A stretch of DNA of 64,000 nt from Limonium bicolor (lineage: Eukaryota; Streptophyta; Magnoliopsida; Caryophyllales; Plumbaginaceae): contig CM041778.1 of assembly GCA_023374045.1 (NCBI GenBank), forward strand, positions 403,866,438 to 403,930,437, written 5' to 3'. The position numbers and the translations under genes were made by a program. The notes beneath the pieces are model-generated. The model searched no databases. It was not told where the DNA came from and saw only the letters and a list, made by a program, of their open reading frames with translations. Each line of letters starts with the position of its first letter. Within the stretch, counting starts at the first letter, position 1. Shown here in pieces: positions 47,639 to 60,244 of this stretch.

Positions 47639-49296
47639 GTGGATGTCTGGTGCTTTGTGCTGTATCCTTCCGCTCTTCGCTTGCTTCAGTCCTGGTGGAG
47701 CATAAAATTTGTTACTAGTTACAGTTACTGTCACAGTGGTGGTCAAGGCTCATATTTTACGTTGAACTTCTCTGATAAGAGAGTGGGGATTTGGAAAATC
47801 CTGGTAAAACAAAAGGTAAAGATGGAACAAGTGACTACTGGTTGTGAGAGGATGCAGATTCACCCAGCTGAGAAGGAGGTTTTGGATGGAGATTCCCTTC
47901 TGGCGGGAGCTGTTTCCCCTGATCTCAAGAAAGCCTTGTATGGGAGGCTTTGGCATCCAAACAAGATCACTGGAAAAGCTCTTAAGAATTTTTTGATCCA
48001 TGTGTGGAAACCAAATAATTATCTGATAGTCAATGAAGTTGGGCATAACAGATACACTTTTTGTTCTCTAATGAAGCTGCAGATATGAAGTACATCTCTT
48101 CCAACGGCCCTTTCCACTTCCAAAAGAGATTGCTGGTTGTTATGCCTATAGATCCAAACATTAATATAGAGGAGCATAACCCTACAAAGATCTGAGTGTG
48201 GGCAGCTGTCCATAACCTACATATTTCCTTCTACAATAAAGCTTCAGCCATAAGAACAGGTAACAAGATAGGAGTCTTTGTGGGATTCCCAGATAGGATA
48301 AATCCTCTTGCTTCCAAAGTCTTGAAAGTAAATGTGGAAGTTCTGGTCTCTGATCCATTATGTCGGTTGATTATAGTATCCAACGGGGGAGTCGACAGAT
48401 GTTGTCGCATTTCTTATGATAATTTGCCATCTATCTACTACAGGTGTGGCAGATTAGATCACATTATGTCTGAGTGCTTAGCTAAAAAAGATTTAGGTGA
48501 AGCTCCAGAGAGATATGGCCCCTGGATCCGTTCTGAATTTGTTGGGTCCTTAGCGGTTCTCACTGATGAGTTCCTCTTGGATTATATGGTAGGGAATATT
48601 AGAAGACTGGGTAAAGATCTTCTAGATAAGGAGCAGGGAGCAGTTGAAAAAGTTAGCAGCTCTGATAACAGGCTAGTCAAGATGGGAGCTGCTGGTAATC
48701 CTATCCCACCTATGGAAAATCCTAGTCAAGAGATGCAGGTTTGCAGTGATAATAGCGTTGTCATGGAGAAGAAGTAGCTGAAACTCCAGATAAAGATTAA
48801 AAGAGATATCAGTAAAAATAAGAAAGATGACTGCAGCAAAGCTCCTCCAGGTTTTGAGCATATTTTTCCTATGCCTACTGAATCCTCCTCAAAAAGAAAC
48901 TTCTATCAAATGGGAGATTGAGTATCTGTTCTTAATAACTTCAATGATTCAGTAGCAAAGAAAGCTAAATATCAGGTGAATGAAGATAGTGATATTCATC
49001 AGTCCATCACTCAAATTATGAATGAAGCTGACAGACTGGTCCCTCCTTCAGCTGGTGTTAACTCCCAAAAGTTACAGAATCAAAAGCATGTGCAAAGGCC
49101 AGGTAAAGTAAAGTTTGAAATGGGTAGTTCTAGCCCTACAAAAGATGCTCCGGCTTCAAAGAAAAGAAAGCCCTCAAAACCGAAGTCTCAGGTGATTATG
49201 TCTCATACAGAGAAAATTAGTCATGACTCTTCGGGAAAAAATGGTGATCAAGATCAGGTAGACCTTGCTTCTCAGCAAGGCTTCCATTCACAATGA
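47639..49296 (+). pseudogene. LINE ORF1 (DUF4283-type RNA-binding, zinc knuckle, basic tail)
   Basis: A first frame (47639-48088) contains the ORF1 N-terminal region ('LYGRLWHPNKITGKALKNFL' and 'VWKPNNYLIVNEVG'). It breaks, and the next frame (48196-48777) holds the C-terminal half of the DUF4283/zf-CCHC_4 region with 'YRCGRLDHIMSEC', a zinc knuckle whose first Cys is Tyr. A Lys/Pro/Ser-rich tail follows at 48976-49296. ORF1 proteins bind LINE RNA. The protein is broken into at least three frames. Confidence 0.8.
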
Positions 49297-52264
49297 GTTG
49301 CCTTACTTTAAACCGCAGGGGCCTGGGTCACCCCAATGCAGTATATTGGGTTAAAAGCTTGATCTTTAAGCTTAAACCTGATATGGTTTTTCTAATCAAG
49401 ACCCACAGATCTATAGAGAGTATGGATCTGTTTTTTGGTTTATTTCCACTCTATAATGGTCAAGCGGTTGGCAGTATGGGTAAAAGCGGAGGTTTGGCCC
49501 TGCTGTGGAAGAATACCATTGATTGTAATCTTGTTTCTCAATGTCATCACCATATGTCTGCAGAAATCAAATTCCCAGGGAATCTGAAGTTTATGTATAC
49601 AGGTTTTTATGGCTGGGCTAATTGGAAACTTAAGTTCTTATCTTGGAGGCTTCTTTGTGTGATCAGAAAACAGGTTAAGATTCCTTGGATCATCTCAGGT
49701 GACTTCAATCAAATTCTCTTTGCCTCAAAAAAAGGGGGGGGGGGGGGGGGGAAGAATCGGACAAGAGTCCCTAATGCAACCGTTCAAAGATGCAATAAGG
49801 GATTGTGATCTTCATGATATAGGTTATTTTGGAGAGAGTACTACCTATACTAACTGTCAGGTAGGAGCAGATAATTCTCAGAGTAGACTAGATCGAGTGT
49901 TTTGCTCTTCTCAAGGTCTTTCTCTCTTCCCCTCCATCTCAGTGGAGTCTGGCTAGGGAGGATTCAGACCACTGCCCGCTGTTCATCAGGTTCTTTTGTA
50001 AGCATAAAATCCCCACAAAGATTTTTAGATTCGAAAATGGTTGGTGCCTTGACTATAAATGTACAGAGATAGTAAAAGAAGTGTGGGTCCCCAGAGATAT
50101 GACTTTGCCTCATAAGCAGAAGCTATGTGCCTACAAGCTATCTCAATGGAAAGGATGGCCTCTATCTAAAATTGTTTGGAAAATAACAGTCAAGAAATTG
50201 GAGCTGAAGAAGTTATCTAAGGGTGTCCCTTCCACGGGTTCCTCGGCTAACAGAAAAAGACTTCTTTTGGAGATTGAGATGCTGGAGTTTAGAGAAGAAA
50301 CGTGGTGGAGGAAAAGGTCTAGAGACCGGTGGATTGCTGAGGGAGATAAGAATTCAGGGTATTTTCATGCAAAAGCTTCTTCAAATAAAAAGGTCAAAAG
50401 AGATTTTTGGTTTACTGGACAAAAATCAGGTGATGCAATACTCTTGGAATAAGATTGAATCTATTGCTACTGATCACTTTCAAGATCTTTTTCTTCCACC
50501 CTTCCTATTATTGATAGTCTTTTTATCTCTGCGGTGGAAGGTAAATTGTCTTCGAATCATGTTACAGATTTGTCCAACTCTTACACTAGTTTCGAGGTCT
50601 TTGAGGCAGTTAAACAGTTGGGTTCAGAGAAAGCTCCAGGTCCAGACGGTTATAATGGTAAGTTTTCAAAACTTATTGGCATTATGTGGGTTTTCAAGTC
50701 ACCAATTCAGTCCTGAGTATCCTGAGGGGTGAGGACATTCCCCTTTCTTTGAATCAGTATTTTATAGCCCTAATCCCAAAGATTAGTGGAGCTATTAATA
50801 TTGATAAGTTTAGACCTATAGCTCTCTGTAACTTTGTTTACAAAATAGTGTCTAAAGTTCTTGCAAATAGGATACATAATATCCTCCCTGATATTATAGC
50901 TGCAAATCAGTCAGGGTTTGTGAAAGGAAGGCTATTGACTGATAATGTTATACTAGCTGGTGAAATTCAACACTTTTTGGATAAAAGTCACGCTACAAAA
51001 AAGGTTTTTTTGCCCTCAAATTAGACCTTATCAAGGCTTATGACAGACTTGAATGGAGCTTTTTGGAAGATGTTTTGCGTGCTATGGGATTCCCTCAGAA
51101 CTGGCTTCTGCCAACGATGAACTGTGTTAGATCTTTAAGTTGTGCAGTACTTATCAATGGTACTCCTGGCCCCTTCTTTAAACAAGCTAGAGGGATAAGA
51201 CAAGGAGATCATTTATCTCCTTTCTTGTTTATTTTAGCCCAAGAATCCCTTTCTTCAGCTCTAATAAAGCGGATTATAGAGGAGATTACAGAGGCATTAA
51301 ACTCACCCCTCTCAGCCACTCTATCACACACTTGGCATTTACAGATGACAAGATTTTCTTTGGTGCTGCTACCCCCAAAAATGTCCAATTCCTCAAAATT
51401 ACTATCCATACTTTCTTCTCTTCCTCGGGTCATCAGATCAATTTAGACAAAAGTGAGCTGATTTTTAGCAAAAAGCTTAACAGTAACACCAAAAACAATA
51501 TCTTTGACCTGTAAGGAGTGAAGGATAGTTTTGCCTTTTCGAAATATCTGGGGCTTCCATAAAAGGTATGTAAAAACAAGGCTGGCATCTTTTCCTATCT
51601 AGTAAACTCAGTCCACAAAAGAATCTCCTCCTGGTCAAAGCCCATGGCCCAAGCTGCTAGGCCAGTTTTGATCCAAAGTGTTCTCCAAGCCATCCCAATC
51701 TTTACTATGTCCCCTTTTCTTCAAAAGGTATCTTAGCTAAGCTCAATCGTTATTTGCCTCTTTCTGGTGGAGTGGAAAAGATGGGAATTTGATGCATTGG
51801 ATTAAGTGGTCGAAAGTGTGTAACAATATAGACAAAGGTGGGATGGGTTTCAGATAAGTGGAAAACGTTAACAAGGCTATGCTGTCTAAGCAACTGTAGA
51901 CTGATTAACAATCCCAATTCACTAGTGGCTACCATTCTCAAACAGATTTACTATCCTAATAGTGAAATGAGAGACGTAGTTCATAATAAGAGAGACAATA
52001 CAATAAGGAAGTCTTTGATCTCTACTATGGATCTTTTGAAGAGTGGCACTTTCACAAATGTAGGAGATGGTAAGAACACTCCTTTCTGGAATCATCCCTG
52101 GATTCCTAAGTTTCCAGGCCATAAGATCTTTCCCCACCCCTGCTGATATGGTTACAGATTTGAAAGTGTCAGATTTTATTGATCAACATTCCGAAAGCTG
52201 GAAGTCTGATAAACTCTTGTCTGTCCTACCTTTTTGTGGAAGCCAATATAATTTCCACGATTAA
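49293..52264 (+). pseudogene. LINE ORF2 (APE endonuclease and reverse transcriptase), many frame breaks
   Basis: The N-terminus is an apurinic-type endonuclease: 'LTLNRRGLGHPNAV', 'ISGDFNQIL' and, after a frame change, 'SDHCPLF'. The usual catalytic Glu of 'LMETK' is Lys here ('LIKTH'). The reverse transcriptase follows: 'KAPGPDGYNGKF' (about 50630), 'FRPIALCNFVYKIVSKVLANR' (about 50810), 'ARGIRQGDHLSPFLF' (about 51190) and the catalytic 'FTDD' (about 51335, usually FADD). The post-RT region is at 51838-52264. Frames change at least six times. A run of 18 G lies at 49734-49751 in the endonuclease. ORF2 starts 4 bp before ORF1 ends. Confidence 0.85.
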
Positions 52265-53030
52265 ATTAATCATCTAGGGAAATAGATGGATGTGGGCCAT
52301 CTCTAGTGATCATATGCATTCATCAAATATGCGTATAGTTATTTGCAAGAATGATTCAGGAAGCAGCTCTTCCTCTTCCAGTCTTTATTTATCAGATTTG
52401 GCAAGAAATTGATAGCAGGATCTGTAGCCCTAGAGTGAAATACCCCGAATTTTCAAGTTAGGAATAATATAATATATAGTAAGAATGAATAAGTCCGAGG
52501 TTAGTATGGCCCAGGGAGTTAAACGATGCTCTTATATTAAATTCTTTCCTCTCCCTAAAAAGTTTACAATTGTCTGCAATGTTTTGCCCTACTAACCTTA
52601 TTACTATTATTAATATTATATCATTTAAATACTACTTCACCTCCTTAGGATGGTACACCGTTATTTAAGTTCCAAAAATACAATCCTAGAATTTCTTCTT
52701 CAAATTATTAATCTTAAATTCCTAGAGTTCAAATTCAAGTTTTCTTTCTCTTAGTAAATGATAAGTGTCCAAATGAGCCTGTTTTATATAGGTGTATTTC
52801 ATATATTATATTAACACTTTTCTTGCTCATTTCTCCTCTTTTCGGTTAGTTTTCCTCTAGTTTATGTTTATTGGTTATTCACAAATTATTGGTTTAACAT
52901 GAGGAAAACCAAGCTGGGAGTAAAGTAGACGAAGAGACGAACGCATAGACACAAATGGCTCAGAAAACGGAGTCCAACGAAGAATCTAGAGCCGGTCAAA
53001 GTTCGTAGAAGGAAATAAGTCAAAAACTTG

Positions 53031-53234
53031 TGTCCCCCCCTGTGTCCGCATGACCAAGGCGGACACCACACGCCTGAGACCTCCCCTGTGTCCGCATGGA
53101 GATAGGCGGACAGGACACAAATGTGTCCGCATGACCAGAGGCGGACAGACACGCGGACAGGAAGGTGACCGCATGAAACCACCGGACAGGGCGGACCTGG
53201 TTACGTCCGCATAGCCAGAGGCGGACAAACAACG
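53031..53234 (+). repeat. Hairpin array in Athila-type LTR, stem TGTCCGC/GCGGACA
   Basis: Five imperfect units; TGTCCGCATG or variants start near 53043, 53089, 53123, 53165 and 53204, each closed by GGCGGACA or GCGGAC. Spacing is 34-46 bp, shorter than the 72 bp of the other family. It lies about 200 bp upstream of the TATA box, so in U3. Confidence 0.8.
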
Positions 53235-53424
53235 CGGATGTGACTAAAATCAGACGCGACAGTCTTCTTCTTCGCGACTGTCTGCAACTTGCTTCGCCAT
53301 ATCCATCTACTCCGAGCGGCGCCTACCTAATTCCCTCACGCGTCTGTCTCCAGCTCTGTCCCCTGCAATCAATGAGCAATCAATCTGCAATCAATTCTTC
53401 CTCCAGATTACCTCTCCCTTCCTC

Positions 53425-53432
53425 TATATAAA
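53425..53432 (+). promoter_or_regulatory. LTR TATA box
   Basis: TATATAAA in a C/T-rich context, 989 bp into the LTR, followed by sequence typical of plant transcription starts (CTCAGCTACTGCAACC). It is the best core promoter candidate of this element. Confidence 0.65.
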
Positions 53433-54415
53433 CTCAGCTACTGCAACCTTAAACAGACGTACGGAGAAAACCAGAAAATCAGACCATCGCTCACCACAAC
53501 CCATTCGCTTCCATTAATTCTCTCCCGTACACCACTACACACATCATTCAGTCCCCAGAACTAAAACACTCCTCACTCATTCCACATATATATCCTACGT
53601 ACTCGCTCCACTCTTCGTTCTCTTCATTTCTCCATTCACCATCCACACCTCCGTATTATTATTACGTCCAACCTCTGCCTGACTTATTACCAGTTAATAT
53701 GTCAGGCTAAGGAGGATTTGCTCGGGCGAGGGTTTAATTATGGTTTGTTTAGTTGTGTAATCTATATTTCTACCGGTTAAAATAAATTCAGTTTGTTACG
53801 ATTAAAGTTTTGTTTCTCTCCCTTTTTAATAAATTCATCGATTTATTAAAAAGCCTTACTAAATCTGTTTTTAATCTGATCGGTGATGAACAGATAGTTT
53901 AGTTAAGCCGTAAAACTGTAGGAACTTATTTTCATCGGATAAGTTAGTACAAGTTGCAAGAATAAAATTCCTCACACTCCTATGCCGTTACACGCATTTT
54001 GCTTGAGTTTTCATCGGACCTTGCATTTTCAGGTAAACGAGTTCTTTTATGAGTTTTTCATCGGACCTTAAGATAATAACAGAATCTTGCCAAATTATTT
54101 TATTAAACCGGTAGAGATAGCACAATTAATCAGATCATATTAACCTGAACCCGGAGTTCCGTTTAATTTAACTTCAATTCACTAAATTAATCTGTTATTT
54201 ACTTTCAAAAACAAGTCAATTAACTCCCCCCTTTTGTGACACGCTTAGGTACTATATATTCACCTTAGTCCCATGGTTCGATATCCGGTCGCTTACACTT
54301 TACTATACTACTACGACCGGGATTTGTTTGCAGCCGACTGTTATTTTGAGTTTTAATTTCTTTTCTTTTATTTTAATTACACCAGTTTAACCACTCACGA
54401 TATCACTCTGCAAAA

Positions 54416-54435
54416 TGGCGCCGCTGCGCCGGGGA
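54416..54435 (+). promoter_or_regulatory. PBS, tRNA-Asp type
   Basis: TGGCGCCGCTGCGCCGGGGA closely resembles the PBS of Athila elements, complementary to the 3' end of tRNA-Asp, with small differences in the middle. Confidence 0.75.
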
Positions 54436-54499
54436 CTTGATTTAATCTAGTCCCTAAGCCCTAGATAATTCACCTGTTATATTATAATATTCTGTTACT

Positions 54500-54745
54500 A
54501 TTATTACGGACATCTAACTACGGACATCTAACTACGAACATCTGACTTCTGACATCTAATTACTAACTCTTTATTTTATTGTCATTTATTTTCCAGTCAT
54601 TTAATTTCCATTGTCTCTAACTACTAACTTATAATTTCTGTCATTTAATTTTCTGTCATTTAATTTCCATTGTTCTAACTACTAACTTATAATTTCTGTC
54701 ATTTAATTTTCAGTCATTCTTTTCTGTACCTAACTACTAACATCA
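54500..54745 (+). repeat. Leader repeats between PBS and gag
   Basis: Two short arrays: 'acatctaactacgg' type units (54508-54560), then about 70-bp units containing 'ctaactactaacttataatttctgtcatttaat' type text, present about two and a half times to 54745. Non-coding leader. Confidence 0.7.
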
Positions 54746-54978
54746 AATTTTTGTCAACTAATTCCTAACATTTTTATTTATTCTAACACATAACGATTTC
54801 TTTTCTCTGTTTTGAGTGGTGAATGCCTTTTACCAGGTCAACAGCCTCCCAGAAATATTAATAATCACACAGTTAGTTACATTCCAGAGATCGAGAGAAC
54901 CCTTCTGCGCACCCTAAGGCAGAACCGAACTCAACAAAACATTACCTCCACGTGATAGAATCTGACCCGGAAGCTGAC

Positions 54979-55702
54979 ATGGCAATTTCACCAGCGACAG
55001 TTCGAACATTAACAGGCCGTCTAACCATGGACAACAGCCTGCCATCATCCTTCCTCACCTTAGCCCATCCGAATATGATGAGTGGCAGAAGCTGAAGCCA
55101 TATCATCAAATCCGATGTGTAAAGGAGTTGGGCATGTTTGATGGTTCCAGTCCAGACAAAGCCCTGTTACATGTTACAAAGTTCTTGCAACATGCCAACA
55201 GTCTTACTGCAACCGACGCAGTACTCCAGTACGCAAGACTGTCATTATTCCCTCACAGCCTGACGGGAAGTGCGAGTAAATGGTATCATAGCCTGACACC
55301 AAGTACATTGGAACTTGGGATGACATGGCCACCAAGTTCCACGACAAATTCCTACCCCCCCGAGCCGAACGTTGGAAATGATTGCTGAAATCTACAATTT
55401 CAAGCAGCCAGGGTCGGAGAATATTTGTGAAACTTGGGACCGGTTCAAAGGACTACTACTTACTTGTCCTCACCATGGTCTGACGAAAGAACAAGTATCA
55501 CAATTGTTCTACAAAGGCTTGATCGGTCCACAGAACGATGGTACTGTCCTCGTTAGGGGCTGACATTCTGAAAAAGCCAGGAGCACAATTTCTGAATAGC
55601 ATGGAGTCCTCTGTGAAGAAATCAGAGACTGGGCCTCTGTGGATCAGGAGCGGTACTCCAGGTTTATACCATGTTGGGGAAAGTGATACAAGTTTGACCA
55701 GC
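54979..55702 (+). pseudogene. Gypsy gag, N-terminal part
   Basis: Segments of an Athila/Tat gag capsid are visible in changing plus frames: 'LLHVTKFLQHANSLT', 'LSLFPHSLTGSASKWYHSL', then 'ETWDRFKGLLLTCPHHGL' and 'QLFYKGLIGPQND'. The frame changes near 55340 and 55560. The protein would assemble the element's particle. The reading stops at the solo LTR and resumes at 60363. Confidence 0.85.
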
Positions 55703-58130
55703 TGATGTGAACTACCCCAAACCTTGGTATGTTGTGTAAATGTTAAACTATGATATTTAAAGGCTAAAAAAGTGCCTTAGAAATATAAATGAAACATTTA
55801 AACCATGGTAAAACATAATAAAACACTAAGACACGGTTTGAGCAAAAACATGCTCTAAGCTTGGAGTGAACTTGGTTAGGACCCACAGAGCCTACCAAGA
55901 CTTGATAATGTTTAATTATGACTTTATAAGGCTAATTAAGTCCTTAGGAAACTTTGGTAGACAATGAAACCAAACAAAACACAAGAAAATACCTTAAAGT
56001 CAATATGAGCAAAAATGTGCTCTAAGCTTGGGATAAATGTGTATAAGACCTAATGGTCATACCTATACTTTATAAATATGTTAATGAACATATTAAATCA
56101 ATTACCAAAGAAAACCAAGCTTGAAAACAAGTTAAAACACAAAATGTGCTTTAAGGAGTCTTAAAGCACGTTTTTGAAAAATTGTCTTGTAAATGAGTTT
56201 TGAATGGCTAAATGTCCATCATTACTCTTTAATTAACATGTGTACTATATGTATCACATTTGGGTGGCTATATTAATGGGAAATCAAAAATTTCACTTCT
56301 ATGTGCCTTGTTTTAGTGAATAGTGATTTTTATAAGCTAGTTTGTAACATATAATGTTATAAGTAATTAAATTGACAAATAAAGACTAAGTACCCTTCTA
56401 ACTAAATGGGGGCCGGTTTTTCAAGGAGTGAGTCACCAAGTTGTAAAAGAAATCAAATAAGTAAAGTAAAGCTTAAAGTAAGTACTATTTTGCTTTATAA
56501 CATAAATATCTCCAAAAGCAAACTCATCTTCTCATTCCTTCTCTTCTTTCTTCATTCACCGGTTTTCACACTTCTTCATTCTCTTCTTGCTGTTCTCTCT
56601 CGGTAATACACAATACCACCATGGAAGTCCATCTTTGACCACATGTAAAACCTAGCTCACTTAACCAAATCAAAAACAACACCACCATTCTTTCCTCTCA
56701 TCAAGCTCTTCATTTCTATCTTCTCAAAATTTGAAGATCACCATTTCGGTGCCATGGAGTTCCACCATTGATGGAGCTTGAGCTTGTCTTTCCACCATAT
56801 TACTCTCCTTTGCTTCTAGGTAAGGAATCTCAAAGAAAAAATCAATTTCCTCTCCTTTTAGTACATGACCGAAAATTCACCTCACCATGGTGTCTTTACC
56901 TTGCTTGTTTTAGCTTCATTTGAATCTCCCAAGGGCTAGGAGGAGTCCTCTCTTGATACTTATTCAAGTTCTCTTCCAATTCCAAGGTAAAACAATTACC
57001 TAATGTGTTAAAACAATATGTGTAACTAGGGTTTACAATGAGATGAAGCATAATGCTTGAATACTCATTCTATTATTTGTAAATTGTTTTAGAAGTTGAC
57101 AAACAACCAAACACCCCACGGTTTCGTAAGGAAACAAGAAAGAATTTGGGAGGAAAAGAGGTAAATATTGCTATCTTAATGTGGTTTAATGCCTTAGGAG
57201 AAATAAGCTTATAATGCTTGTTAAAAACTACCTAAGAGCAAATGGTGAATGACCTAGTAAAGTGTCTCAAGGAGACTAGTAAAAGAACATATGATTGGTG
57301 TATGTATTTGCAGGTCAAAGGCATTATTTATGTGGGAAATTCAGTGTTTATGGCTTATGAATTTAAGGGCCTAAGAGCCATGTTATTTAAGGGCCTAAGT
57401 GCCAAGCAATTTAAGTTATGCACTATATTGTGATTGTAGTGCTAAATGTGTGAAGTTTGTGAATAAAAATGTGTTCGATGGATTTTAGGTGTCTTGAATG
57501 AAATAAGGTAAAAACCTAAGTGTTTGGATGTGAGTATATACAAGAGAAGCTATGGCCAAATTTGGGAAAATGTGTGAGAAGTTCTAAGTGTTTTAAATGG
57601 TCTTGGTGAACTAGGAAGTGTTAAAGGTGAATAAATGTTTACTTGAGAAGAAAATGTATTAAGGTGATTTAGAGTGATGCAAGGATTTAGGTGTTATCTT
57701 GGAAGTTCTAGGAATTCAATGTGTGTTTGGAGAATGTATTTAAGTCTTGGAGGAGTTTGTTTAAGGTTTAGGTAATGTTGATATTCAAGGAATAAGTGAT
57801 GTTTAGGTAAGATGTGAAAAAAGAGGTTTAGTTAGTAAGAAAAGAAGTTGAGAGACGATGTTAAGGTGTAGAGGAAACACCTGGTGTAGTGGTCATTATT
57901 GGTGAACTACCACTTAGAAAATCTTAAGGAGAAAACATCCCAAGTGCTAGGAATTTTGTAAGAAATTTGTGAATGATAAGATGGTTTTGGTGAGTGATTT
58001 AAAGAGTTTAGCACATGGCTAAAGGTGTGTTTGATGTGCCAAATGATGTTAGGAAACTTATGAGGCTTTAGGAGAAGTTTGGTGAAATTGGTTAAGTGTT
58101 TAAAGACTTGGAAATTGAATGTTTTGCCAT

Positions 58131-58378
58131 GTCCGAACTTCCGTCCGGACATGGAAGTTCGGACAGGCTCTGTTGGGTAAAGGATTTTCTCATTCTCGAA
58201 CTGTGTCCGAACTTGGGAAGTCCGGACACAAGTTCGGACGTGACTATTCTATCTGGGATTTACTCTCGAACTGTGTCCGAACTTGGAAGTCCGGACACAA
58301 GTTCGGACGTGTATATGGGTTTCAGTATTAGGTCGCGGCTTGCGTCCGAACTTGGAGGTTCGGACACAAGTTCGGACA
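58131..58378 (+). repeat. Hairpin array in LTR, stem type GTCCGAACTT/AAGTTCGGAC
   Basis: Four units start with GTCCGAACTT at about 58131, 58205, 58275 and 58344 (spacings 74, 70, 69 bp), each with an inner TCCGGAC and a closing AAGTTCGGAC. It is 2.42-2.67 kb from the LTR start. Confidence 0.9.
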
Positions 58379-60244
58379 AGGTGTTGTATGGGCCAAAACA
58401 TTTGTTTAAGGTATGGAAATGGTGTGTAATGATGGGGATTGATGGTTAATGATGTTATGAGGTTGTTAAGGACATGTTAGGTGAGTTTTAATGACAATTA
58501 AGTGGGTGAGAAGTTGTAATAAAATGTGAAAGTAAAACAAGTTAAAAGTGAAGTTATGTAACTAAGTTAACGGGGAAATTATAAGCATTAGACATTAAAT
58601 AATCAAGCAACCCCGATGTTAATATAAACACATGTGATGTTAACAGTTGTTCGAGAATTGCTCGAGGAACATAAGTGGACATGATAAAGTGGACTCCGGT
58701 GACAGGTATGGTTTTCTTGCAACCTGTGTCCTACCGGATTACACCGGCTTGTATGCCAATATGTTTTACTGAGTGTTTGCCACCTTGTAAGATTAAAACA
58801 TGTAATGAGTTTATAGTAATTCATTTATGTGGCGAATTTGGCCTCCGATACCATTTAACCTCAAATATGTGTTAAACCTTAGCTAACCAAATCTAGGAAC
58901 TCATGAGTGATCGGTATTCGGAGTTGACGGCCCAAACCTTGGGAACGTGCTAACCACGGCTATGTGTGAGTTAGTTGGACATTGTTGTAGTATGCAAGTG
59001 TGTGAACCTCCCTTGTGTGCTTAATTCGGTTATGATACCGTATGGTGTGTGGATGTGGTAGGCTCCATAATAGATCTCTAACTACTTAATTATAAGTGTA
59101 TATGTACTAATGGGGGGTGAGGAGTCCGGTTGTTCCGGCCACGCGTGTGATGGACGGGAGTCGTTATCATATCCGGTTCGGCTCTCTTGGTGTATGTATA
59201 GGTGGTATTCCAATTTGGTTTCTACCTTCCCTTAGCTTATCCAAAGCTAGTTACTGACTCACGTCGGGCCACAGGGGCATACGTATGTTATTTCGGTGTG
59301 CTTGGGATCACTATATCCGACACACCTTGGGTATAAGTTAACCGTTCTATATAACTGGACGGTAACGAGGTTGGTAACAGGCTTAACATGGGATTGGCAA
59401 AAATCCCTAGGCTCACATGGTATACTAAACTAACTATGGTGGAAGGTTCCTTGTGAGAACCGATTTTATGGTGTTATGTAATGTTATGGTGCTATGCAAA
59501 TTCCCTTGCTATGCTATGGTATATATATATTGGATGTTTTAAATGAATGCGATGCCATCATATGTACGTCGAAACAAGAAAGGTGTTGTTATGTTTTATT
59601 ATGTGAGAAATGAGATATGTTGTATGATATGGAGTGTGTGGATCATGGAAAGGAATCCCAGTTTGTGACAAGAGGCGTTTAGGGATAACCCGATTAATGG
59701 GAACGTGTCGTTCATTAAGGAAGTAGCTCCGTTTTAGAGGAGAGCCACTCTAAGGTTAAAGGAATCATTGGATGGTTTGTTAAGTGTGGATGTGTTGGAT
59801 ATATGTTGAGCCCTATCGTTGGGAGTATGCAAAGTGTGGTGTGTTTATGGTTTGTATGCATGATTTAAATATAATCAACTGCATGCTAAGACGACAATTA
59901 GTTGTGCGTGGCCCGGTAGCATGTGGGCTGCGGGATTACCATACCAGCAAAGGTGCTGAGCCCCTTGGGGGCCACCCTTTCTCTCCTTTTCTATTTCAGG
60001 TACAAGGAGCTGGAAGCCGTTCGAGAGTAGGACGGGGTAGATGTTTATACATGGGTAGCCATTTAAATGGCGTAAGCATTGTAGGCGTAGTAAGACCGAA
60101 ATTGTTATCGGCATTGGTTTGTAAATACTTGGTACGGTTGGAATGTATAAAGTATATGGGTTGTTGTTAAGGGAAGCAAATGTAACGTGTAGTTGCTCGG
60201 GAGTCTAGTCCATCAGACCGATACAAAGTACATGTATTAGCCTT

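Larger units (their letters stand above)
47220..52435 (+). mobile_element. Degenerate L1-type LINE with ORF1 and ORF2, cut by a gypsy insertion
   Basis: The element reads ORF1 (about 47340-49296) then ORF2 (49293 to 52435), in the order of plant L1 LINEs. Its 3' end is interrupted at 52436 by the LTR of an Athila/Tat-like element, so the tail and poly(A) lie right of the window. The 5' boundary is uncertain; homology to LINE protein starts after about 47340. Multiple stops and frameshifts show it is inactive. Confidence 0.85.
52436..54412 (+). repeat. 5' LTR, 1977 bp
   Basis: It starts TGAAATACCCC inside LINE sequence and ends CTCTGCA three bases before the PBS. It has a hairpin array at 53031-53234 and a TATA box at 53425 followed by a plausible transcription start. 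The partner LTR is outside the window, so the 3' boundary rests on the PBS. Confidence 0.8.

Noticed and set aside
59784..60170. Open frame 'MHDLNIIN...SKGAEPLG' shared by LTRs at 7260-6973, 26090 and 59784
   Set aside because: It looks conserved in three LTRs, but the fourth copy (29130-29000 region, minus) breaks the frame with indels while the DNA stays similar. The conservation is better explained by a non-coding LTR block.
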